A DNA stretch of 40,800 nucleotides. It comes from Cytophagia bacterium (GTDB taxonomy: Bacteria; Bacteroidota; Bacteroidia; UBA7662). The DNA is taken from NCBI GenBank assembly GCA_009926405.1, contig RFOZ01000003.1:1-40800 (forward strand). Direction: 5' to 3'. The position numbers were made by a program, and so were the translations under genes. Numbering within the stretch: the stretch's first letter is position 1; each line of letters starts with the position of its first letter. The notes beneath the pieces were generated by a model. That model ran no database searches, was not told the origin of the DNA, and saw only the letters and a program-made list of their open reading frames with translations. Positions 1 to 7,773 of the stretch are shown here, piece after piece.

Positions 1-810
1 GTTGACCTCTCCGCCCCCGCTTTGGAAAAGGCGATCAACACCATTGCCCGCAATTTGGACCGGGTGGTTGCCAAAGGCAGCCTGGATCAAGAGAGCAGGG
101 ACGCCGCCCTGGCCCGCATTCATACCGGTACCAGCCTGGCCGCGGCAGCCCAAACAGCAGATTTGGTCGTAGAGGCAGCCACCGAAAACCGGCAAATCAA
201 GCTGGAGCTGTTCCGGCAACTGGATCAATTATGCCCGCCACCCTGTATTCTGGCGACCAACACCTCTTCCATCTCCATCACGGATATAGCAGGAGCAACC
301 GGGCGCCCAAGCAAGGTGATTGGCATGCACTTCATGAACCCGGTCCCGGTCATGAAATTGGTTGAAATTATCAAAGGTTATAACACGGACCCCGGCGTGA
401 CCGCTACCATCGTCGAGGTAAGCCGTCGCCTTGGAAAAATACCGGTAGAAGCCAACGATTATCCCGGTTTTGTTGCCAATCGAATTTTGATGCCCATGAT
501 CAACGAAGCGGTGCATACCCTCTTTGAGGGCGTGGCCGGTGTTGCCGAAATTGATACGGTCATGAAGCTGGGAATGGCTCACCCCATGGGGCCCTTGCAA
601 TTAGCCGACTTCATTGGCTTGGATGTCTGCCTTGCTATTCTGCGCGTCCTCCACGAAGGCTTTGGCCAACCAAAATATGCACCCTGTCCACTCTTGGTCA
701 AGATGGTTTCCTCCGGAAATCTCGGGGTCAAAACCGGCAAAGGATTCTATGCCTACCAAGCCGGTTCCAAAGACCTGGTGGTGGCCCCTGAATTTAGCGG
801 GAGCGTTTGA
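1..810 (+). CDS. hbd: 3-hydroxyacyl-CoA (3-hydroxybutyryl-CoA) dehydrogenase, 5' end outside window
   Basis: NAD-dependent oxidation of 3-hydroxyacyl-CoA to 3-oxoacyl-CoA (or the reverse) in fatty acid or butanoate metabolism, cytosolic. The reading frame is open from base 1, so roughly 30 N-terminal residues, holding the first part of the Rossmann fold, lie outside the window. The TTG at 22 is not a real start. Seen: VEAATENRQIK, the NTSSISIT segment, the catalytic His in MHFMNPVPVM (codon at 328), NRILMPMINEA and the C-terminal GVKTGKGFYAY signature. The length then fits the family's usual ~290 residues. Its TGA stop directly abuts the stop of pruA on the other strand (TGATCA at 808-813). 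An enoyl-CoA hydratase that could act in the same pathway lies 12 kb away. Confidence 0.93.
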   Translation, partial: VDLSAPALEKAINTIARNLDRVVAKGSLDQESRDAALARIHTGTSLAAAAQTADLVVEAATENRQIKLELFRQLDQLCPPPCILATNTSSISITDIAGATGRPSKVIGMHFMNPVPVMKLVEIIKGYNTDPGVTATIVEVSRRLGKIPVEANDYPGFVANRILMPMINEAVHTLFEGVAGVAEIDTVMKLGMAHPMGPLQLADFIGLDVCLAILRVLHEGFGQPKYAPCPLLVKMVSSGNLGVKTGKGFYAYQAGSKDLVVAPEFSGSV

Positions 811-2436
811 TCAACCCTGAAACGGGTAAGGGTACGTGGTCGGGGGGCATAGGTTCTCTTTGATGGTGCGAGCCGAAACCCAGCGCAACAAATTGAGGGA
901 AGAACCGGCTTTGTCGTTCGTGCCGCTGGCTCTGGCTCCGCCAAAGGGTTGTTGTCCAACCACGGCCCCGGTTGGTTTGTCGTTCAGGTAAAAATTACCC
1001 GCTGCATGGCGCAATTTGGTGGTAGCCAAATCAAGGGCATAGCGGTCCGAGGCCAAAACGGCACCGGTCAACGCATAGGGCGAGGTGTTGTTGCATAAAT
1101 CCAATACCTCCTCGTAACGGTCTGCAGGATAAACATAAACGGTGAGGACCGGCCCAAAAAGCTCCTCGCACATCGTCCTGTATTTGGGATTGGTTGTTTG
1201 TATCAACGTAGGTTGTACAAAATATCCTTGGGACTTGTCACATCCGCCCCCGATCAGGACTTCGCAATCAGGATGATGTTTGGCCTCTTCGATAGCTGCA
1301 TGCAATTTATCAAAGGACTTTTCGTCAATCACAGCGTTGATGAAGTTACTAAAATCTTCGACACCGCCCATTTTCATGTGTTGCAAATCAGCCCGGACCC
1401 TTTCCAATACCTCAGGCCATAACACATCCGGAACATAGGCTCTGGAGGCTGCGGAACATTTTTGACCCTGGTACTCAAAGGCTCCCCGTGACAATGCGGT
1501 GGCTACCACATCGGCAGAGGCCGAAGCATGGGCTACAACAAAGTCCTTGCCACCGGTCTCCCCCACAATGCGCGGGTAGGACTTGTACAATCCGATGTTA
1601 CGACCAATTTGTTCCCAAATTTGATTGAAGACACCGGAGGAGCCCGTGAAGTGTATCCCTGCAAAATCAGGATGTTTGAAGATCACATCCCCGGCAATCG
1701 GCCCGGGAACTGGAACCATGTTAATCACACCGTCCGGTAGACCTGCCTCTTTAAACAAACGCATGAGCCAATAAGCAGAATAAACCTGGGTATTGGCCGG
1801 CTTCCAAACAACCGTATTACCCATTAAAGCCGCCGCGCAGGGAAGGTTGGCGGCAATGGAGGTAAAATTGAAGGGAGTCAGGGCAAAAACAAAGCCCTCC
1901 AAGGGGCGGTACTCCACCCGGTTCCAAGAGCCCGGCAAACTCTCGGGCTGTTGGCGATAAATCTCGGTCATGAACCGCACGTTGAAGCGGAAGAAATCAA
2001 TCAATTCGCAAGCCGCATCAATCTCGGCCTGGTAGGGATTTTTGCTTTGCCCTAACATGGTGGCCGCATTAATCAAATCCCGGTAGGGACCCGCGAGCAA
2101 ATCCGCCATTCTCAAGAAAACAGCCGCCCGTTGTTCCCAAGGCAAAGCCTCCCATGCTGGCTTGGCCGCAAGAGCCGCATCAATCGCCTCTTCGACGTGT
2201 TCAGCAGAACCCTCGTGAAAATAGCCCAAGGTATGGGCATGGTCGTGGGGTGGTGCCATGCGCCGGGTTTGTTTGCTATGCACCTCCAGACCCCCGATGA
2301 ACATGGGGACTTCCACCGTACGCGATCGCAGGTCCCGCAATGCATTCTGCAAAGACAAGGCCTCCGGTGAACCGGGGGCGTAGGAGCGAACTTTTTCGTT
2401 AACAGCGGGGGGTACCGAGAAGATTCCAAAAGACAT
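811..2436 (-). CDS. pruA: L-glutamate gamma-semialdehyde (1-pyrroline-5-carboxylate) dehydrogenase
   Basis: Oxidises glutamate-5-semialdehyde to glutamate with NAD+, the second step of proline breakdown. The 541-residue aldehyde dehydrogenase fold is full length for the stand-alone PruA type; no proline dehydrogenase domain is fused. Seen: ALTPFNFTSIAANLP and VVWKPANTQVYSA (cofactor binding), IHFTGSSGVF, the catalytic base Glu293 in VGETGGKD, the nucleophile Cys327 in GQKCSAASR, and LFGPVLTVYVY plus GNFYLNDKPTGAVVGQQPFGG near the C-terminus. The ATG start lies 17 bases after a TACCTTTG -7 promoter box. It is divergent from the MmcQ-like gene and convergent with hbd, so it appears monocistronic. 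Confidence 0.96.
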   Translation of the reverse strand: MSFGIFSVPPAVNEKVRSYAPGSPEALSLQNALRDLRSRTVEVPMFIGGLEVHSKQTRRMAPPHDHAHTLGYFHEGSAEHVEEAIDAALAAKPAWEALPWEQRAAVFLRMADLLAGPYRDLINAATMLGQSKNPYQAEIDAACELIDFFRFNVRFMTEIYRQQPESLPGSWNRVEYRPLEGFVFALTPFNFTSIAANLPCAAALMGNTVVWKPANTQVYSAYWLMRLFKEAGLPDGVINMVPVPGPIAGDVIFKHPDFAGIHFTGSSGVFNQIWEQIGRNIGLYKSYPRIVGETGGKDFVVAHASASADVVATALSRGAFEYQGQKCSAASRAYVPDVLWPEVLERVRADLQHMKMGGVEDFSNFINAVIDEKSFDKLHAAIEEAKHHPDCEVLIGGGCDKSQGYFVQPTLIQTTNPKYRTMCEELFGPVLTVYVYPADRYEEVLDLCNNTSPYALTGAVLASDRYALDLATTKLRHAAGNFYLNDKPTGAVVGQQPFGGARASGTNDKAGSSLNLLRWVSARTIKENLCPPTTYPYPFQG

Positions 2437-2453
2437 ACACGATATTTAGACCC

Positions 2454-2461
2454 CAAAGGTA
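2454..2461 (-). promoter_or_regulatory. Putative Bacteroidota -7 box (TACCTTTG) of pruA
   Basis: The minus strand reads TACCTTTG, matching the Bacteroidota -7 consensus TAnnTTTG, 17 bases before the pruA ATG and inside the 37-base divergent gap. No clear TTG -33 element is seen at the usual spacing, so the call rests on the -7 box and its position. Confidence 0.4.
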
Positions 2462-2473
2462 CGAATCCACCCC

Positions 2474-2830
2474 ATGAACCTTGAAAGCCTGCGCGATCTT
2501 TGCCTCGGCCTGCCTGATAGCACCGAGGACCTCCCTTTTGACGAAAACACCTTGGTCTTCAGGGTAATGGGCAAAATATTTGTGCTGACCGATTTAGTGA
2601 AATCCGATCGATTCAACGCCAAATGCGACCCAAACTGGGCGCTTGAATTAAGGGAACGCTATCCCAGCGACATTCTGCCCGGGTACCACATGAACAAAAA
2701 GCATTGGAACACCGTCCTCATGGAGGGACGAATACCCCACCCTTTGTTAGAAGCCATGGTACGGCACGCCCATGCCTTGGTTCATCCGGACTATCGAAAA
2801 AGGTCCGGGGATTTTATCCAGGAACCATGA
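2474..2830 (+). CDS. MmcQ/YjbR family protein
   Basis: A 118-residue protein of the MmcQ/YjbR (CyaY-like fold) family, often labelled DNA-binding although the cellular role is not established. Seen: an N-terminal helix with the LCLGLPDSTEDLPFDENTLVFRV segment type, the GKIFVL strand, and the family hallmark GYHMNKKHWNTV near residue 75. Length is typical. The stop overlaps the start of the glycosyltransferase gene (ATGA at 2827-2830), so the two are probably translationally coupled. A functional link between them is not obvious. Confidence 0.88.
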   Translation: MNLESLRDLCLGLPDSTEDLPFDENTLVFRVMGKIFVLTDLVKSDRFNAKCDPNWALELRERYPSDILPGYHMNKKHWNTVLMEGRIPHPLLEAMVRHAHALVHPDYRKRSGDFIQEP

Positions 2831-3609
2831 ACCAACCGACCACCTCCAACACCGAACCCCTCAACTCCCTGAGTCTTATCGTCCCGGTGTACAACGAAGC
2901 CGGGCGAGTGAAGGCCCTTTTGGAAGCCTTGGACAGGGTTCCTTGGCCCGCCAGCCTTCAACAAATTGAATACCTCCTGGTGGACGATGGTTCCACCGAC
3001 GAAACCCCCGCGATCTTGCAGGCTTGGTGTCAGGAGCACCCATCGTACCGATTGCTTCGCCAAGAACACAACCGGGGCAAGGGTGCAGCCATCCACCTGG
3101 GTTTGCGTGTTGCGGTGGGCCAAGCCGTGGGTATCCAAGATGCTGACATGGAATTGCTTCCCTCGGATTGGCCTTCCATGCTGCAGGCTCTGGCCCTGCC
3201 AGGCATAGGAATGGTCAATGGATCTCGCTATTTACCAGGCCTGTACAGGCCCCTGCACAGCTATCGTCGTTACATTGCCAACAAATTGTTCAGCTGGTTG
3301 ACCTCCCTGCTCATTGATATCCGCATAACAGACATGGCATGCGGCCACAAATTGTTACAAAGGGATTTGATGATGAGCCTTGATCTGCGCGAAGAACGTT
3401 TTGGGGTCGAATCCGAAATTCTAATCAAATGTGCCCGCATTCGGCGAAACCATATCGTTGAAATTCCGGTGCATTACTTTGCTCGACACCAGGGCGAAGG
3501 CAAAAAATTCCGCACCGTGGATGGCTTGGGAATTCTTTGGAAAATTATTCGTTACAGCCTGGCGCCCCTGCCCCCATCGGCTCAGCACTACCGTCCCCAA
3601 GGAAACTAG
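2827..3609 (+). CDS. Family 2 glycosyltransferase, dolichyl/polyprenyl-phosphate sugar synthase-like
   Basis: A GT-A fold glycosyltransferase of about 260 residues resembling DPM1-type enzymes, which transfer a sugar from a nucleotide donor to a polyprenyl phosphate at the inner membrane. Seen: LSLIVPVYNEAGR (residues 15-27), YLLVDDGSTDET (49-60), NRGKGAAI, a QDADME metal-binding motif (D105-D107) and VNGSRY. The C-terminal segment FGVESEILIKCAR fits the family. The ATG at 2827 was chosen over an upstream in-frame ATG at 2704 because it starts the conserved domain, overlaps the MmcQ stop as ATGA, and the upstream extension only shadows MmcQ. No transmembrane tail is seen. The 3' end overlaps 65 bases of the convergent GT-C-like gene. 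Donor and acceptor are unknown. Confidence 0.9.
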   Translation: MNQPTTSNTEPLNSLSLIVPVYNEAGRVKALLEALDRVPWPASLQQIEYLLVDDGSTDETPAILQAWCQEHPSYRLLRQEHNRGKGAAIHLGLRVAVGQAVGIQDADMELLPSDWPSMLQALALPGIGMVNGSRYLPGLYRPLHSYRRYIANKLFSWLTSLLIDIRITDMACGHKLLQRDLMMSLDLREERFGVESEILIKCARIRRNHIVEIPVHYFARHQGEGKKFRTVDGLGILWKIIRYSLAPLPPSAQHYRPQGN

Positions 3610-5089
3610 GCAACCAAATTTCGGCACTACGACCCCGGCCCTGGCGGGCAAGCTCCGCGTTGGGATGCACGGCCATTTGATCCAAGTCCTTGGGAAAGGA
3701 ACTTTGCCACCACACCGCGTGGTACCAATCCTTGCTGGTCGAATCCCAATGAAGAAGGGCGATGCGATACTGCCAGCTTTGGTGGTATTGAAGGACTACC
3801 GTGTAACCCAAAAAGAAGAACAAAGCAAGGCCTGCCAACCAGCAGCGAAGGCCATCCAAAAACGGATTTAAACCAGGCAACGAACGGTGTATCCAACCCA
3901 ACATGCGACCAAAAACCCCCAGACCGGCCGGAATCAACGCCGGGTACCATTCCACCAGGGCCCTGCCACCCAAAGAGCCTCCAAACCACCAAGACCACCA
4001 GGAAGCATAAACATAAATCACCAAAGGAAGGAACCAAACGAGGGCAGTAGCCAACGGAAAGGGGTCCTGAGATTGGCCCTTGGTTCCCCAGGTTCTAACG
4101 GCACGAACTACGGCCCAAACCCATGCCAGGACGACCAGGACCATCACGGGATTGTACAACAACCACCCTTTGCGATAACTCAACAAAAACTCTGCAATTC
4201 GGGGATCCCCCCAAAAGAAACGCTCACCTTGATAGGAATAAAAAAGGTAATGTCCCGTAACATATTTCCAATAAAGGGTCTGCAAAATCCATGGCATCAA
4301 AAAAACAAAAAGCAAGAGGAACAGGTCAACTGCATGGCGGGTTAGGCGAAGCCACCACCAGCGGAGGCCCGACCAACCTGAATAAGCCAGCGGCAAAAGA
4401 CCGGCCATCAGCATGGTCGGACGTATCAAAACCAACATACCCAAGGACAGAGCAACGCCGACTTCGGGAAGCACCGACGAACCGGTGCCTTTCATGGCTC
4501 GATGCGTGCACCATAACAAAACCGACATCCAAAAAAACGAAAAACTATGCGACATGGCCGGTTCATAGACCAGGTAATTCCACAAATTGGTAGCACCCAC
4601 CAAGACCCATAGGGCCAAACCCACCGTCCAGGGACCCCAAAAAAACCTTAACCAAGAACGAAGAACCCACAAGCCCAGGCAACCCCAAACAAAACCAGCC
4701 AAAGCCACGGCGACTTGGTAGGGTCGGCTAAACCCATCGGGCTCGTAGCCCAAAACAGGGGCCAAAAAATGCGCCGCCCCAAAAAAAGGAGAAATCATCA
4801 GGGCCACCCCCATCGTTGTCTTGATTACCTTGGCCCCATCCGCCGTTGATTCAGGCCAATAACGATGCCTATGCAAGTGGACATCCGCTCGGCTTGGGTC
4901 CCCAACAAACGTTAGCTTGAGGTCTCCCTCAACAAAGAGGGCCGGCAAATAAGCATAATACGAAAGCACATCCCAGTAAATGGGACGAAGGTTCGGCTTG
5001 GATTCCCCGGATCGGTCCAGCCGGACCCCTTCAAAACACAAAAGAAACTGCAACCCCAACAACAGCCAGAAGGAGGGGTCACGCTTCAT
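3545..5089 (-). CDS. Polytopic membrane protein, GT-C glycosyltransferase-like
   Basis: A roughly 514-residue inner-membrane protein with about ten hydrophobic segments. It resembles the GT-C/PMT-like membrane proteins of Bacteroidota, which use polyprenyl-phosphate sugars. The N-terminus has one helix followed by a loop containing DVLSYYAYLPALF, similar in placement to the acidic first-loop motif of GT-C enzymes, then helices rich in Trp and aromatic residues and a short soluble tail. The ATG at 5089 overlaps the parC stop as TGATG; a TTG one codon earlier is less likely. No exact family can be named. Its 3' end runs 65 bases into the opposing DPM1-like gene, whose product could supply its donor lipid; this is inference from adjacency. 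Confidence 0.78.
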   Translation of the reverse strand: MKRDPSFWLLLGLQFLLCFEGVRLDRSGESKPNLRPIYWDVLSYYAYLPALFVEGDLKLTFVGDPSRADVHLHRHRYWPESTADGAKVIKTTMGVALMISPFFGAAHFLAPVLGYEPDGFSRPYQVAVALAGFVWGCLGLWVLRSWLRFFWGPWTVGLALWVLVGATNLWNYLVYEPAMSHSFSFFWMSVLLWCTHRAMKGTGSSVLPEVGVALSLGMLVLIRPTMLMAGLLPLAYSGWSGLRWWWLRLTRHAVDLFLLLFVFLMPWILQTLYWKYVTGHYLFYSYQGERFFWGDPRIAEFLLSYRKGWLLYNPVMVLVVLAWVWAVVRAVRTWGTKGQSQDPFPLATALVWFLPLVIYVYASWWSWWFGGSLGGRALVEWYPALIPAGLGVFGRMLGWIHRSLPGLNPFLDGLRCWLAGLALFFFLGYTVVLQYHQSWQYRIALLHWDSTSKDWYHAVWWQSSFPKDLDQMAVHPNAELARQGRGRSAEIWLPSFLGDGSAEPMGAGAPGCNE

Positions 5090-7773
5090 CAAAACAACTT
5101 TTGCTGTTCTCCCCCGCTTCCGGATCCGCCTTTGCTACCAGAATTGCCTTTGCCGGTGGCACCGGCCTTCCGGCCTTTGGGGGGTGGCGGGCCTACCTTT
5201 TCTTCGGTCCAAATATCCTGACGATTCTTTTCGACCATGGTTTTCTCGTCCTCGGTGAGGTCCTCCACACCGATCGGATTCAACAATTCGGCACCCAGCA
5301 AAGGCAGCGGTGTCAGGCGATTTCCCAAGGCCTTCCAGCCTTTGACTTCAATGAACTGATCCAATTCCAGAACCTTGCGGTCTTTCTTCCGGGTTGTTCC
5401 CCATTCAAAGGCCACGCGCGGTGCAGGATGCTGCCAGGCAAAAGCCGCTTTAGCCCCTTTGCCTTCGCTTACGAAGCCAAATCGTTTTCCCTGGGTTGAT
5501 GTCTCAATCAAAAAACGCTTGATATACCAAGCCTTGGAAGCCGGAACGTAGTGACAAGCATTCAACGGCGTTTCGGGCAACCATTTGTTTAACAAAAGAA
5601 GCTCGGACGTTTCAAAACGTCGCTGCAACGAGGGCTCCAAGATTTCGTAAGTCCCTTCCTCGTACACCGCTAACATCAAATCCCCCGTATTAAAATGCCC
5701 CATAAAAACACCGCGACCGTCCTGGTTCAGTCGTCCAACCGGCGGATCAAACCAAAAAGGTCTTCCACCCAAATCCGAACTGCCTTTTTCTTTGAAGGTC
5801 ACCTTTTTGATGGGGTACTTGGTCACCAAATTTCCCAAAGCTGAACGGTTTTTGATCGTCAATTCTGCAAAATCAAAATCAAATAGTTTGTTATGGGCTC
5901 GACACCCCGGATGCAACTGAATTTGAACCCGTTCTGATTCAGCGTTGGGATTGCAGGACAAATACTGAACACGGGTATGCGGTGTTCCCTTGGTCAAGTC
6001 GTATTCCTTATCCCGAATAATCCCGCCAATCTGAAAACGCTTCACCAAACTATGCCCGGATTCCCCATCGGTATAAATCATGTTATAAGCGGTACGATCG
6101 TCTTGTCGGCGATAAAGATCGACCCATAGAATATCCTTCCCCACATAGGCCTTCTCCGAGACTTTGGTCACCACGCACTTCCCGTCCCGGCGTATCACCA
6201 CGATTTCATCCAAGCTAGAACATTCCCCAACCAATTCTTCTTTTTTGAGCCCGGTCCCTACAAATCCGGTCGCCCGGTTCACATACAGTTTTTCACTCGC
6301 CAAGGCAACCTGAGAGGCTTGAATGGTATCAAAGGTCCGAATTTCGGTTTTGCGTTCCCGGCCTTTGCCAAAATCTTTGAGGAGACGCTGGTAAAAATCG
6401 ATGGTATAAGCGGTTAGGTTGGACAAATGAAGCTCCGTTTCCTTCATTTGGTCCTGCAGGGCTTTGAGTTGCTCGGTTGCTTTGAAGCTATCGTATCGGC
6501 TGATGCGCTTAATTTTAATTTCGGTCAATCGCACCAAATCATCGCGGGTAATTTCCCTGCGAAAACGTTTGCGAAAGGGCTGCAAGCCCTTGTCAATGGC
6601 GTCCAGCACCGCCTCCCAAGTTTCACATTCCTCAATTTTACGGTAAATCCGTTCTTCAATAAAAATCTGCTCCAGGGACCCGGCATGCCATTGTTCCGCT
6701 AAGTCAGCTTTGCGAAGCAAGAGTTCTTGCTCCAACAGCGACATGGTTTGGGCTGTGTTGGCACGAAGAATATCCGATACCCCTCGAAATGCAGGGGTCT
6801 TGCCTTCAATAACACAAGCATTGGGCGAAATCGAAACCTCGCAATCCGTAAAGGCATAAAGCGCATCCACGGTCTGATCCACCGAAACGCCTGCGGGCAA
6901 TTGAATTTCAATTTCAACGCGTTCAGCTGTATTATCCACAACTTTCCGGATCTTGATTTTGCCGCTTTCGTTGGCCTTGAGAATCGAATCAATAATTCCC
7001 CCCGTTGTGGTCCCAAAGGGAATTTCCCGAATCAGCAGGGCTTTCTTGTCGTTCTCTTCAATGCGAGCCCGGCAACGAATTTTGCCTCCGCGGCTACCAT
7101 CCTGGTATTGACTTACATCCATCAACCCGCCGGTCGGAAAATCCGGAAGCAAAACAAAAGGCTGCTTGCGCAAAATTCGAATCGATGCCTCGATGAGTTC
7201 CACAAAATTATGGGGCAAAATGCGGGTCGCCAGACCCACTGCGATTCCCTCGACCCCCTGTGCCAGCAACAAGGGAAACTTAGCTGGCAAGGTCACGGGT
7301 TCCCTTTTGCGACCATCGTAGGTCATTTGCCAGAGGGTGGTCCGGGGGTTGAACAAAACAACTTTGGCAAATTTGGACAAACGCGCCTCGATGTACCGAG
7401 AAGCGGCGGCCGAATCCCCGGTACGAACATCGCCCCAATTACCCTGCGTATCAATCAAAAGATCTTTTTGGCCCAAACCCACCAAGGCATCCCCGATGGC
7501 TGCATCTCCGTGTGGATGATACTGCATCGTTTGTCCGATTAAATTAGCCACCTTGTTAAAGCGACCATCATCAATCACCTCCATGGCGTGTAATATTCTG
7601 CGCTGGACGGGCTTGAGACCATCCTCCAAAGCGGGGACCGCTCGTTCTAATATAACATAAGATGCATAATCCAGGAACCAGTCCTCGTAGAGGCCGGCAA
7701 CGGGCTTGTGCACCACTTCGCTGACAGAATCCGGCACAAAGGGTGGCGGAGTAGGAGACTTTTTACGAGCCAA
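5089..7773 (-). CDS. parC: DNA topoisomerase IV subunit A (Bacteroidota type)
   Basis: The A subunit of a type II topoisomerase that separates daughter chromosomes. Seen: YASYVILERAVPALEDGLKPVQRRIL, QYHPHGDAAIGDAL, GNWGDVRTGDSAAASRYIEARL with the catalytic Tyr at about residue 127, LLLAQGVEGIAVGLATRILPHN, and the AFTDCEVSISP segment typical of the Bacteroidota ParC. The C-terminal half is a divergent pinwheel-like domain ending in a Gly/Ser/Lys tail. An ATG at 7896 would force a 134-base overlap with the symporter gene and add a poor N-terminus. The TTG at 7773, giving MARKKSPTPPPF and an 11-base overlap, looks more likely; no ATG lies between. Length is about 894 residues. It is the next-to-last gene of a chained minus-strand unit. 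parE is not in the window. Confidence 0.92.
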   Translation of the reverse strand: MARKKSPTPPPFVPDSVSEVVHKPVAGLYEDWFLDYASYVILERAVPALEDGLKPVQRRILHAMEVIDDGRFNKVANLIGQTMQYHPHGDAAIGDALVGLGQKDLLIDTQGNWGDVRTGDSAAASRYIEARLSKFAKVVLFNPRTTLWQMTYDGRKREPVTLPAKFPLLLAQGVEGIAVGLATRILPHNFVELIEASIRILRKQPFVLLPDFPTGGLMDVSQYQDGSRGGKIRCRARIEENDKKALLIREIPFGTTTGGIIDSILKANESGKIKIRKVVDNTAERVEIEIQLPAGVSVDQTVDALYAFTDCEVSISPNACVIEGKTPAFRGVSDILRANTAQTMSLLEQELLLRKADLAEQWHAGSLEQIFIEERIYRKIEECETWEAVLDAIDKGLQPFRKRFRREITRDDLVRLTEIKIKRISRYDSFKATEQLKALQDQMKETELHLSNLTAYTIDFYQRLLKDFGKGRERKTEIRTFDTIQASQVALASEKLYVNRATGFVGTGLKKEELVGECSSLDEIVVIRRDGKCVVTKVSEKAYVGKDILWVDLYRRQDDRTAYNMIYTDGESGHSLVKRFQIGGIIRDKEYDLTKGTPHTRVQYLSCNPNAESERVQIQLHPGCRAHNKLFDFDFAELTIKNRSALGNLVTKYPIKKVTFKEKGSSDLGGRPFWFDPPVGRLNQDGRGVFMGHFNTGDLMLAVYEEGTYEILEPSLQRRFETSELLLLNKWLPETPLNACHYVPASKAWYIKRFLIETSTQGKRFGFVSEGKGAKAAFAWQHPAPRVAFEWGTTRKKDRKVLELDQFIEVKGWKALGNRLTPLPLLGAELLNPIGVEDLTEDEKTMVEKNRQDIWTEEKVGPPPPKGRKAGATGKGNSGSKGGSGSGGEQQKLF

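Noticed and set aside
6727-7542. 271-codon open frame on the plus strand opposite parC
   Set aside because: It lies wholly inside parC, shows no domain pattern, and follows the codon bias of the real gene on the other strand.
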